Positions 1-7,052 of a stretch of 34,303 nt of DNA are shown here, one piece after another; position 1 is the stretch's first letter, and each line of letters opens with the position of its first letter. The translations under genes were made by a program, and so were the position numbers. The DNA is taken from NCBI GenBank assembly GCA_026709335.1, contig JAPOTE010000011.1, positions 1 through 34,303 on the forward strand. Reading direction: 5' to 3'. Source of the DNA: Bacteroidota bacterium (GTDB taxonomy: Bacteria > Bacteroidota > Rhodothermia > Rhodothermales > Bin80). A model generated the notes under the pieces. The model was not told the origin of the DNA, searched no databases, and was given only the letters and a program-made list of their open reading frames with translations.

Positions 1-670
1 CTGCACGGGGCACTGCAAGGGGCAATTCCGTGCATCCCATGATGACTGCTTCAGCTCCTTCCTCTCGGCAGTGATATACTGCATCGAGAACCATTTGCTT
101 CGCTTGTGCTGTAACGGGGGCAGATTTGGCTTTGATGCCAAACTCAGGATCAAAGATCGCTCGATGCACAAGATGTTCTGCAACTTGGTTTGAGGGTATT
201 ACAGGTGTCAAGCCAGCATTTTCGAGCGCAGAATGGTAAATCCCCAACCGATGAACGCTCAATGTAGATATGCAACCAATTTGGGTAATATCGGGCAAAG
301 ATTTCTTCAGATATTTCACCGTTTCTTCAATGAGGTGCAAAATACGGATGTTCACACCATCGAGCAATCGTATCATCTCATTAAAGATTTGTGGAGCATG
401 AGCGGAATTGCAGGGTATACCCGCAACTTTGATGTCCATCTTGGCAAGGTCACGGGCTACAGAAGCAATGGCAATTCCAGGATTTGGTATCGATTCCCCA
501 AACACGTATGAACTACGATCTCCAATGAGATGTCCATAGGAGAGAAGGGCCATTGGAAGGTGATCCTGATCCGTGACTGCTTGAGTTTCTGCAATCACTT
601 TGGAAGCTAAGTCTAGTCCTGCTTGTGGTCCCATGCCTCCAATAATGCCAATAATGGGGAATTTCATCAT
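1..670 (-). CDS. Aspartate/glutamate racemase family protein (3' end outside window)
   Basis: About 223 residues are visible, starting MMKFPIIGIIGGMGP at the paired ATG codons at 670 and 667; the gene runs off the left edge without a stop. The N-terminal GIIGGMGP loop and the two cysteines expected for cofactor-independent racemases are present: GIPCNSAHA near residue 88 and MGCTELPL near residue 214. In this family the two cysteines act as the paired acid/base catalysts that invert the alpha-carbon of Asp, Glu or related amino acids in the cytoplasm. The substrate cannot be told from sequence; Asp or a broad-specificity racemase is more likely than MurI because of the GGMGP start. It is divergent from the tRNA-Gln/prs block. 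Confidence 0.88.
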   Translation of the reverse strand, partial: MMKFPIIGIIGGMGPQAGLDLASKVIAETQAVTDQDHLPMALLSYGHLIGDRSSYVFGESIPNPGIAIASVARDLAKMDIKVAGIPCNSAHAPQIFNEMIRLLDGVNIRILHLIEETVKYLKKSLPDITQIGCISTLSVHRLGIYHSALENAGLTPVIPSNQVAEHLVHRAIFDPEFGIKAKSAPVTAQAKQMVLDAVYHCREEGAEAVIMGCTELPLAVPRA

Positions 671-681
671 AATTTGCTCAA

Positions 682-710
682 TTTGTACGAGTAAATGCGA
701 GATAGTTTTT
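682..710 (+). promoter_or_regulatory. Possible Bacteroidota-type promoter for tRNA-Gln/prs
   Basis: TTTG at 682-685 and TAGTTTTT at 703-710 resemble the -33 TTTG and -7 TAnnTTTG elements described for Bacteroidota. The spacing is 17 bases, slightly short, and the last base of the -7 box does not match. The position, about 50 bases before the tRNA, is sensible. This is a weak motif match only. Confidence 0.22.
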
Positions 711-759
711 ATCTTTACGGTCCTTTAACATCATCCCTGACTCAACATATTCAGTGCAT

Positions 760-830
760 TGCCCGGTCGTCTAATGGCAGGACAGCGGCCTTTGGAGCCG
801 TCGGTGGAGGTTCGAGTCCTCCCCGGGCAA
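760..830 (+). tRNA. tRNA-Gln (anticodon UUG)
   Basis: A complete cloverleaf can be folded by eye. The acceptor stem TGCCCGG (760-766) pairs with CCGGGCA (823-829). The D stem GTC/GAC is at 769-771/781-783. The anticodon stem GCGGC/GCCGT (785-789/797-801) encloses loop CTTTGGA with anticodon TTG at 792-794. A 4-base variable loop is followed by T stem GGAGG/CCTCC with loop TTCGAGT. The discriminator is A830. CCA is not encoded, so it must be added after transcription. It sits 16 bases before prs and may share its transcript. Confidence 0.95.
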
Positions 831-846
831 CATTGATGGATAGAAT

Positions 847-1803
847 ATGCTGAATAGCACTATGTCATATCGGGAATTACCCATTGGGATATTCACGGGA
901 AGTAGTAATCCGGTTCTTGGCGAACAGATTGCACAAGCCTATGGACAGCCATTGGGTAAATTGGATCGTGTTGTTTTCTCAGATGGAGAATTATACGCAA
1001 AATATCAGGAATCCATTCGGGGAAGAGATCTTTTTATTGTGCAGAGTACATATCCCAATGCAGACAACTGGATGGAGTTGCTTCTACTGATTGATGCGGC
1101 GAAACGTGCATCTGCCGCCAGGATCAATGCAGTGGTTCCATACTTTGGGTATGCACGTCAGGAGCGAAAGGATCAGCCCCGAGTTCCAATTGCCGCCAAG
1201 CTCATGGCAGATTTGCTGCAGACCGCAGGGATCAACCGTCTGCTCACGATGGACTTGCATGCATCACAAATTCAGGGATTTTTTGACGTTCCTGTGGATC
1301 ATTTGTATGCCTCAGCAGTATTCGTGGACTTCCTGAAAAAATTCCGCTTAACGAACCTTGTAGTTGTGGCTCCTGATGTGGGGGCAATCAAGATGGCAAG
1401 GGCCTATGCCAATCAGTTGGATGCAGAGCTTGCCGTGATTGACAAGCGCAGACCCCACCCGAATGAAGCAGAGATTATGAATATTATTGGCGAAGTCAGA
1501 GGACGGAACGTACTTCTGATTGACGACATTATTGATACAGCTGGAACCTTGGCAAATGCTGCCAATGCTCTCAGAGAGGCCGGAGCCCATGAGATCATGG
1601 CTGCATGCACACATCCGCTTTTGTCAGGAAAAGCCTACGATCGGATTGAGTCTTCCGTTTTGAGCAAGCTTCTTGTTACGGACAGTGTTCCTCTCAGGCA
1701 GAAATCTGATCGCATAGAAGTCGTCAGTGTTGCAGAGATGTTTGCAGATGCAATTCGACGGATCTCAACGGATGATTCAGTCTCAACATTGTTCAATCCC
1801 TAA
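847..1803 (+). CDS. prs: Ribose-phosphate pyrophosphokinase
   Basis: This 318-residue cytoplasmic enzyme makes PRPP from ribose 5-phosphate and ATP for purine, pyrimidine, His, Trp and NAD synthesis. The length is normal for class I PRPP synthetases. Visible landmarks are the ATP-side segment YFGYARQERKD (residues 99-109), DLHASQIQGFF (136-146) with the metal-binding His, the catalytic flexible loop containing DKRR (199-202), and the PRPP signature VLLIDDIIDTAGTL (222-235). The ATG at 847 is used; a second in-frame ATG at residue 6 (MSYRELPIG) is a possible alternative and neither has a Shine-Dalgarno. rplY follows after 9 bases, so the two are almost certainly cotranscribed. Confidence 0.97.
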   Translation: MLNSTMSYRELPIGIFTGSSNPVLGEQIAQAYGQPLGKLDRVVFSDGELYAKYQESIRGRDLFIVQSTYPNADNWMELLLLIDAAKRASAARINAVVPYFGYARQERKDQPRVPIAAKLMADLLQTAGINRLLTMDLHASQIQGFFDVPVDHLYASAVFVDFLKKFRLTNLVVVAPDVGAIKMARAYANQLDAELAVIDKRRPHPNEAEIMNIIGEVRGRNVLLIDDIIDTAGTLANAANALREAGAHEIMAACTHPLLSGKAYDRIESSVLSKLLVTDSVPLRQKSDRIEVVSVAEMFADAIRRISTDDSVSTLFNP

Positions 1804-1812
1804 GATTTAGTT

Positions 1813-2427
1813 ATGAACGTTATTTCAATTACAGCACAGGCGCGCACACCGGGCAAAGCATCTGCTCGGGAAGCACGCAGGCATGGAAATGTCCCGTGCA
1901 TTCTCTATGGACGCCATGTGAATCCACATCCTTTTGTAACGAGTGAGCGGAGCCTCCATCCTCTGATTTACACCAACAGAACCCACATTGTCAATGTGGG
2001 TATTGGAGATGATAATTGGGAATGCATCATAAAGGATATAGCCTTCCATCCGGTTACGGACCGTCCCATGCATGTTGATTTTCAGGTACTCCAGGCTGGT
2101 GAGAAAGTGACACTTTCAGTGCCGATTAATTTTGTAGGTGTTTCGGTAGGGCAATCCAAGGGTGGAATTCCGAGTTACGTATTGAATGAACTTACGGTCA
2201 CCTGTTTTCCTCGAGATATTCCCACTCAAATTGACGTCGACGTTCACCAGGTGGAGATTGGTGAATCTATTTTTGTGAGAGATCTTCAGAAAGAGTCTCT
2301 GGAATTTCTCGCGCCGGAAGATCAAATTTTGATGTCTGTCGTACGTCCGCGTATTGTTGAGGAGACTGATGATAGTACAGAGGATGTAGGAGAAGGTGAT
2401 GTTCAAGAAAGTGAGGTTGAGGAATAA
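1813..2427 (+). CDS. rplY: 50S ribosomal protein L25 (Ctc/TL5 form)
   Basis: This 204-residue protein of the long L25/Ctc type binds 5S rRNA in the large subunit. The N-terminal L25 domain (about residues 3-92) shows ARTPGKASAREARRHGNVPCILYG and VTDRPMHVDFQVL. The C-terminal TL5-type beta domain (about 95-180) contains VPINFVGVSVGQSKGG and the conserved LEVFCLPRDIP-like segment seen here as LTVTCFPRDIP. The tail after residue 180 is strongly acidic (ETDDSTEDVGEGD), as is common in long L25 proteins. The prs-rplY-pth order is widely conserved in bacteria and supports the assignment. Confidence 0.96.
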   Translation: MNVISITAQARTPGKASAREARRHGNVPCILYGRHVNPHPFVTSERSLHPLIYTNRTHIVNVGIGDDNWECIIKDIAFHPVTDRPMHVDFQVLQAGEKVTLSVPINFVGVSVGQSKGGIPSYVLNELTVTCFPRDIPTQIDVDVHQVEIGESIFVRDLQKESLEFLAPEDQILMSVVRPRIVEETDDSTEDVGEGDVQESEVEE

Positions 2428-2456
2428 GTGCCCTAGGCAATCGGTTTCGTCCTGTG

Positions 2457-3089
2457 ATGGCACAGAAACAGCGCTTAATCCTTGGATTGGGCAACCCCGG
2501 ACGGCCGTATGAAGGTACACGCCACAATGTCGGTTATGAAGTGATTGACAGGATTGCCGAGCGATGTGGGATTACCCTGAAAACGAATTCTCGGACCAAC
2601 TCGATTATGGGTAAAGGCCGTTGGCAGGGGCGAGCTTTTGTAATTGCTAAACCTCTGACCTGGATGAATCGAAGTGGCGAATCGGCCCGCAGTTTTCAGC
2701 GACGAATGAAACTTAGCGGGGAGGAGTTCCTCGTTGTGGTAGACGATATTCATTTACCATTGGGTGCATTACGGTTGCGTCAGAATGGGAGTGCTGGCGG
2801 ACATAACGGAATGCAGAATATTATTGATGCTTTGAGATGCGAGGACATTCCCAGGTTACGCATCGGCATTGGAGGGGAGTTTGAGCGGGGAGCGCAGTCA
2901 GATTACGTACTGTCTCCATTTGCTCAGAAAGAACAAATTATAGTTAATGATACACTTGATCATGCTCGGGATGCAGCACTGGCGTTCATTGTAGAAGGGA
3001 TAGTTCCGGCCATGAACCGATTCAATCGGCGTACTCGGTTGCTCGAAACATGTACCGAGACGGCTTCAAGTGAGTTTAAGACCAACTAA
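2457..3089 (+). CDS. pth: Peptidyl-tRNA hydrolase
   Basis: This cytoplasmic esterase recycles peptidyl-tRNA that drops off stalled ribosomes. From the ATG at 2457 it has 210 residues; the GTG directly before it (2454) is a less likely start. Family landmarks are GLGNPG with Asn13, the catalytic His23 in GTRHNVGY, MNRSG with Asn71, the catalytic Asp96 in VVVDDIHLPLG, and the GSAGGHNGMQNI loop with Asn117. It lies 29 bases after rplY in a translation-related operon. Residues after about 190 form a short basic then polar tail without a recognised role. Confidence 0.96.
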   Translation: MAQKQRLILGLGNPGRPYEGTRHNVGYEVIDRIAERCGITLKTNSRTNSIMGKGRWQGRAFVIAKPLTWMNRSGESARSFQRRMKLSGEEFLVVVDDIHLPLGALRLRQNGSAGGHNGMQNIIDALRCEDIPRLRIGIGGEFERGAQSDYVLSPFAQKEQIIVNDTLDHARDAALAFIVEGIVPAMNRFNRRTRLLETCTETASSEFKTN

Positions 3090-3096
3090 CATCGCC

Positions 3097-3143
3097 ATGG
3101 ATTCCGGATTATTGATGAGTTCTCTCGACTCCTCGGAATCCAT
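3097..3143 (+). promoter_or_regulatory. Long stem-loop between pth and hppA
   Basis: ATGGATTCCG (3097-3106) and CGGAATCCAT (3134-3143) form a perfect 10-bp inverted repeat with a 27-base spacer. The spacer contains a smaller GAGT/ACTC stem (3117-3120/3128-3131). No U-run follows, so it is not a textbook intrinsic terminator. It lies 8 bases after the pth stop and ends 18 bases before the hppA ATG. It could end the upstream operon, protect mRNA ends, or regulate hppA. Confidence 0.6.
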
Positions 3144-3161
3144 TTGAATTTTCTGATAGAT

Positions 3162-5267
3162 ATGCAAGTCAATCTGATTCTTTTAGTATGCGCCTGTGGC
3201 GCAATTGCACTTTTATTTGCCTGGATTCGGGCGCGCTGGATTTCCAAGCAGGATCCGGGTACGGAGCAAATGATTGAGATCGCGGGCTATATTGCTCGAG
3301 GTGCACAAGCGTTCCTGAATCGCGAATATCGTGTGATTGCCATCTTTGTGGCTTCCGTGGCTGCGATTTTGGTATTTAGCGGTCTTCTGAGCGATTCGGA
3401 GTCAGGGCAATCTCCGATGGTTGCTGTCTCTTTCTTCGTCGGAGCGCTTTGTAGTGGTGCTGCAGGATTTATTGGAATGCGGGTAGCTACGAAGGCGAAT
3501 GTGCGGACCACAAACGCAGCTCGGACCGGTCTTGCTCCAGCTCTGGATATTGCCTTTTCCGGCGGGCTTGTCATGGGTTTATGTGTGGTAGGACTCGGAA
3601 TTTTGGGACTTGGAGGTCTATTTCTGGCCTATGATCAGTTGACGGATTGGTCGACCATTCGGGTTATAGAGGTGCTTTCCGGGTTTTCCCTTGGTGCGTC
3701 TTCGATTGCTCTTTTTGCGCGTGTCGGAGGCGGGATTTACACCAAGGCCGCAGACGTTGGCGCAGACCTCGCTGGGAAAGTCTATGAGGGTATTCCGGAG
3801 GATGATCCGCGTAATCCCGCCACGATTGCCGACAATGTAGGGGATAACGTTGGGGATGTTGCCGGTATGGGTGCCGATCTTTTTGAGAGTTATGTGGGCT
3901 CAATCATTGGTGCCATGGTACTGGGAACCGGATTTCTTGCCGTCTTTGATGGATCCAGTGCTGCACTGGGGAGCCTGAGCGCCGTGCTGTTGCCATTAGC
4001 TCTTGGGGCGGTCGGAATTATCGTTTCCGTGCTGGGATCATTCTTCGTGCGCGTAAAAGAGGGCGGCAACCCCCAAAGAGGGTTGAACCTTGGCGAATTT
4101 GGTGCGAGTTTCGTCATGGCAGGAATCGCATATTTTGTAATCTCATGGATGCTACCGAGTGAATGGGTAGCATCCACCAGTATAGTAGGGGAGCGAGCCT
4201 ATACTTCACTCGGAGTATTTTGGGCCATGTTGATTGGATTGTCAGCAGGAGTTCTGATTGGCTTAGCGACAGAATATTTTACTGCAACGACCACGCAGCC
4301 CACCTACCGGATTGCAAAACAAAGTATCACCGGTGCGGCGACAAACATTATTTCAGGGTTGGGTACAGGGATGTATTCTACCGGGGTTCCCGCATTAGTG
4401 CTTGCGTTGGCAATTATTGGTGCTTTCAGCACGGCAGGTTTATACGGGATTGCGATTGCTGCCGTCGGAATGCTGTCTGTTACGGGGATTCAACTGGCGG
4501 TTGATGCCTATGGGCCAATCAGTGATAATGCAGGCGGGATTGCTGAAATGACTCACCTGCCTCCGGAAGTTCGAGAGAGGACCGATACGCTCGATGCTGT
4601 CGGAAACACAACTGCTGCAATTGGAAAGGGGTTTGCAATCGGTTCCGCAGCTCTGACTGCGCTGGCACTGTTTGCCGCATTCATGCAGCAAACAGGTTTA
4701 GAAACGATCAACGTAGCTCAGCCCAATATTTTGGCTGGCCTTCTGATTGGAGCGACTCTTCCCTATGTGTTTAGCGCAATGGCAATGGCTGCAGTTGGGC
4801 GTGCATCGGCGGATATGATTACGGAGGTGGGGCGCCAATTCAATGAAATTCCCGGGTTACGTGAAGGAACGGCCACTGCGGAGTACGCCAAGTGCGTAGA
4901 TATTTCGACGGCTGCCGCGATCCGGGAGATGGTTGCCCCTGGTTTGCTAGCAATTTTATTGCCGGTGATCATTGGTATCATCAGCATTGATATGTTGGGT
5001 GGTTTGTTAGTCGGTGTTACCGTGTCAGGGGTTCTGTTTGCAATATTTCAGTCCAACGCTGGGGGCGCTTGGGATAATGCGAAGAAGCGTATTGAGGCAG
5101 GAATGGATATCAATGGAATTGTTTTAGGTAAAGGTACAGAGGCACACAAAGCAGCTGTCGTAGGAGATACAGTAGGAGATCCATTCAAGGATACATCCGG
5201 CCCGAGTCTGAATATTCTGATCAAGCTGATTGCAGTCGTTGCTCTTGTGATTGCACCATTGTTGTAA
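3162..5267 (+). CDS. hppA: Membrane-bound ion-pumping pyrophosphatase, K+-dependent type
   Basis: This 701-residue inner-membrane protein has about 16 hydrophobic segments. It hydrolyses pyrophosphate and pumps H+ or Na+. The substrate-binding signature [20 protein letters not shown] begins near residue 197 and is followed by [20 protein letters not shown]. The C-terminal [19 protein letters not shown] motif is intact. The segment [10 protein letters not shown] near residue 480 has Ala, not Lys, at the position that separates K+-dependent from K+-independent enzymes, so K+ dependence is inferred. Pumped ion cannot be decided safely. The ATG at 3162 is chosen over an in-frame TTG at 3144 because the TTG would abut the stem-loop ending at 3143. 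Confidence 0.96.
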   Translation: MQVNLILLVCACGAIALLFAWIRARWISKQDPGTEQMIEIAGYIARGAQAFLNREYRVIAIFVASVAAILVFSGLLSDSESGQSPMVAVSFFVGALCSGAAGFIGMRVATKANVRTTNAARTGLAPALDIAFSGGLVMGLCVVGLGILGLGGLFLAYDQLTDWSTIRVIEVLSGFSLGASSIALFARVGGGIYTKAADVGADLAGKVYEGIPEDDPRNPATIADNVGDNVGDVAGMGADLFESYVGSIIGAMVLGTGFLAVFDGSSAALGSLSAVLLPLALGAVGIIVSVLGSFFVRVKEGGNPQRGLNLGEFGASFVMAGIAYFVISWMLPSEWVASTSIVGERAYTSLGVFWAMLIGLSAGVLIGLATEYFTATTTQPTYRIAKQSITGAATNIISGLGTGMYSTGVPALVLALAIIGAFSTAGLYGIAIAAVGMLSVTGIQLAVDAYGPISDNAGGIAEMTHLPPEVRERTDTLDAVGNTTAAIGKGFAIGSAALTALALFAAFMQQTGLETINVAQPNILAGLLIGATLPYVFSAMAMAAVGRASADMITEVGRQFNEIPGLREGTATAEYAKCVDISTAAAIREMVAPGLLAILLPVIIGIISIDMLGGLLVGVTVSGVLFAIFQSNAGGAWDNAKKRIEAGMDINGIVLGKGTEAHKAAVVGDTVGDPFKDTSGPSLNILIKLIAVVALVIAPLL

Positions 5268-5270
5268 TAT

Positions 5271-5315
5271 CGTGGAAAACATCCCACGTTCATCAGGTAG
5301 GTAGCTCCCTGATGA
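5271..5315 (+). terminator. Tandem hairpins after hppA (possible transcript end)
   Basis: CGTGG (5271-5275) pairs with CCACG (5284-5288), and TCATCAGG (5290-5297) pairs with CCTGATGA (5308-5315). The first hairpin starts 3 bases after the hppA stop. Neither is followed by a T tract, so intrinsic termination is uncertain; mRNA 3'-end protection is an alternative. The remainder of the 296-base gap up to 5563 holds a small TGCCTgAGGCA palindrome (5330-5340) and no gene that I can recognise. Confidence 0.4.
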
Positions 5316-5563
5316 TCTCAGTATAGAAATGCCTGAGGCAGTAAAATTATAGCGTGGTTACGTGTTTTCTGAAAGGGCATGGAGCAAGGGTATGACATGG
5401 CCGATCCGGGTATAAAACCAAATAACTGGAATCAGGTATAGGATCAAAGTATCCCGGGCGCCATAAGGTAATGAGAATAGGCGCGAAAACAAGGTCAAGA
5501 CTTCCTATCTTAGGTGTGGTTTCGACTTAGTGGGAACTGCTGCGAAAATATTACTTCTGATTG

Positions 5564-6814
5564 ATGACTGTGACTAACCTGCAGGAGGTGATCGCGACTG
5601 GTGAGAATTCCCGCGTTGAGTTCAAGCATGATAGTGTAACTCCTGAATCTCTTGCCAAAGAGATATCGGCAATGCTTAATCTTGTCGGAGGGATAATTCT
5701 CTTGGGCGTAGAAGATGACGGTAAAATTACCGGGATGATAAGAGATACGAAGATCACAGAAGAATGGGTGATGAATATTGCACGTCAAAATATTCAACCT
5801 TCGATCATACCGGTATTCACCACGATCAAGATAAATGAAGATAAACTGGTGGGTATTATCGAACTCCATTCTGATAGCCCAAGCAAACCCTATAAGGCAA
5901 AACAAGGCAAGGCTTGGGTTACTTATGTACGTATTGGGAGCACCTCAAGAGAAGCAACACGCGAGGAAGAGGGTAGGCTCTATCAAGCCGCACGATTGGT
6001 GAGATATGAGACGAAACCTGTTTTGAACACGAGCTTCGAGAATCTGGATATCAACAGGATTGAGAACTATTATCGCACAATTCTGAAAATGGATGCGATT
6101 CCTGATCGAAAAAACATTAATGCTTGGCAACAACTGCTTCTGAATTCTGATCTACTCATTCAATGCGGTGACGATATATGTACGTCAGCTGCAGGACTTC
6201 TTCTCTTTGGACATACTCCGAACCGTCGGTTACCACAGGCAGGTGTAACGGCGGTAGTATTTCCAGGCACCGAAAAAGAATATAATACGATAGACGAAGA
6301 GAGAATCCGTGGTCCACTGACCCCAATCAAATCGGAGGATGGTTTCAAGACTTATCGAGGTGTGATTGATCGGTCAATAGATTTTGTTAAGCGGAATATC
6401 GGGAGTGTGGCGTGGCTTGATGGTGGAATACGACGAGTAGAGAAGGCACTTCCCCTTGATTCTGTGCGTGAAGCAATTATAAATGCAGTTGTTCATCGAG
6501 ATTACTCTCGAGAAGGCACTGATATCGAAATATCCATGTATACAGATCGGCTTGAAATCATATCTCCCGGGGGGCTTCCGAATGGTGTGACTGTAGAAAA
6601 AATGAAACAAGGTGTCGTAAGAGTAGCTCGTAATGAGCTTATCAAAGAGATACTTCGAGACTATGGGTATATAGAACATTTTGGCATGGGTGTTCGCAAT
6701 CGTATTATTCGACTCATGAGAGATTATAATAACACTGATCCGGACCTTATTGGATACGAGGATCGCTTCAAAGTCTGTCTTCGATACCGTGCATTACGTC
6801 AGAGGCTCAGGTAG
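5564..6814 (+). CDS. AlbA_2 (Schlafen-like) domain regulator with C-terminal HATPase_c_4-like domain
   Basis: This 416-residue cytoplasmic protein resembles the COG2865 group of predicted transcriptional regulators. Residues about 10-135 form an AlbA_2 domain: VEFKHDSVTPESLAKEISA followed by NLVGGIILLGVEDDGKITG. Residues about 300-390 look like an HATPase_c_4 module, with REAIINAVVHRDYS as the N box and DRLEIISPGGLPNGVT as the G1-like loop. Many relatives continue into a winged-helix domain; this one ends soon after (FKVCLRYRALRQRLR), so that domain is missing or very reduced. It stands alone, with 296 and 238 bases of gene-free DNA on either side. Some AlbA_2 proteins occur in defence islands, but nothing beside it supports that here. 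Start: ATG 5564; TTG 5561 precedes it. Confidence 0.85.
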   Translation: MTVTNLQEVIATGENSRVEFKHDSVTPESLAKEISAMLNLVGGIILLGVEDDGKITGMIRDTKITEEWVMNIARQNIQPSIIPVFTTIKINEDKLVGIIELHSDSPSKPYKAKQGKAWVTYVRIGSTSREATREEEGRLYQAARLVRYETKPVLNTSFENLDINRIENYYRTILKMDAIPDRKNINAWQQLLLNSDLLIQCGDDICTSAAGLLLFGHTPNRRLPQAGVTAVVFPGTEKEYNTIDEERIRGPLTPIKSEDGFKTYRGVIDRSIDFVKRNIGSVAWLDGGIRRVEKALPLDSVREAIINAVVHRDYSREGTDIEISMYTDRLEIISPGGLPNGVTVEKMKQGVVRVARNELIKEILRDYGYIEHFGMGVRNRIIRLMRDYNNTDPDLIGYEDRFKVCLRYRALRQRLR

Positions 6815-7052
6815 ATTGATTGAGATGGAGCGAGGAATTTGAAGTAGTCATTACGGTAGTCGTAGCTATGGGAGATACATTGATTCATGGTTATGGATGT
6901 CATTCGGTCTTGCCTTCCACTCGTGAATATTCGCCAACCCTAAGAGTAGCGCGTCAATCTCTGACTCTGCATTCCGTATCGTTACGCAATAATTAAATTT
7001 GGGGTTATAAAATGTACGTTGACTCCATTGAAAAAAAGAAACAAATCGGATC

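Noticed and set aside
760-846. tRNA-Gln as an integration site for a mobile element
   Set aside because: No integrase gene is adjacent and no repeat of the tRNA 3' end was seen in the window; the only recombinase-like gene is 11 kb away and lacks catalytic residues.
5583-5592. Perfect Shine-Dalgarno AGGAGGTGAT
   Set aside because: It lies inside the AlbA_2 gene, coding for Gln-Glu-Val, with no suitable in-frame start shortly after it; a downstream start would cut into the conserved domain.
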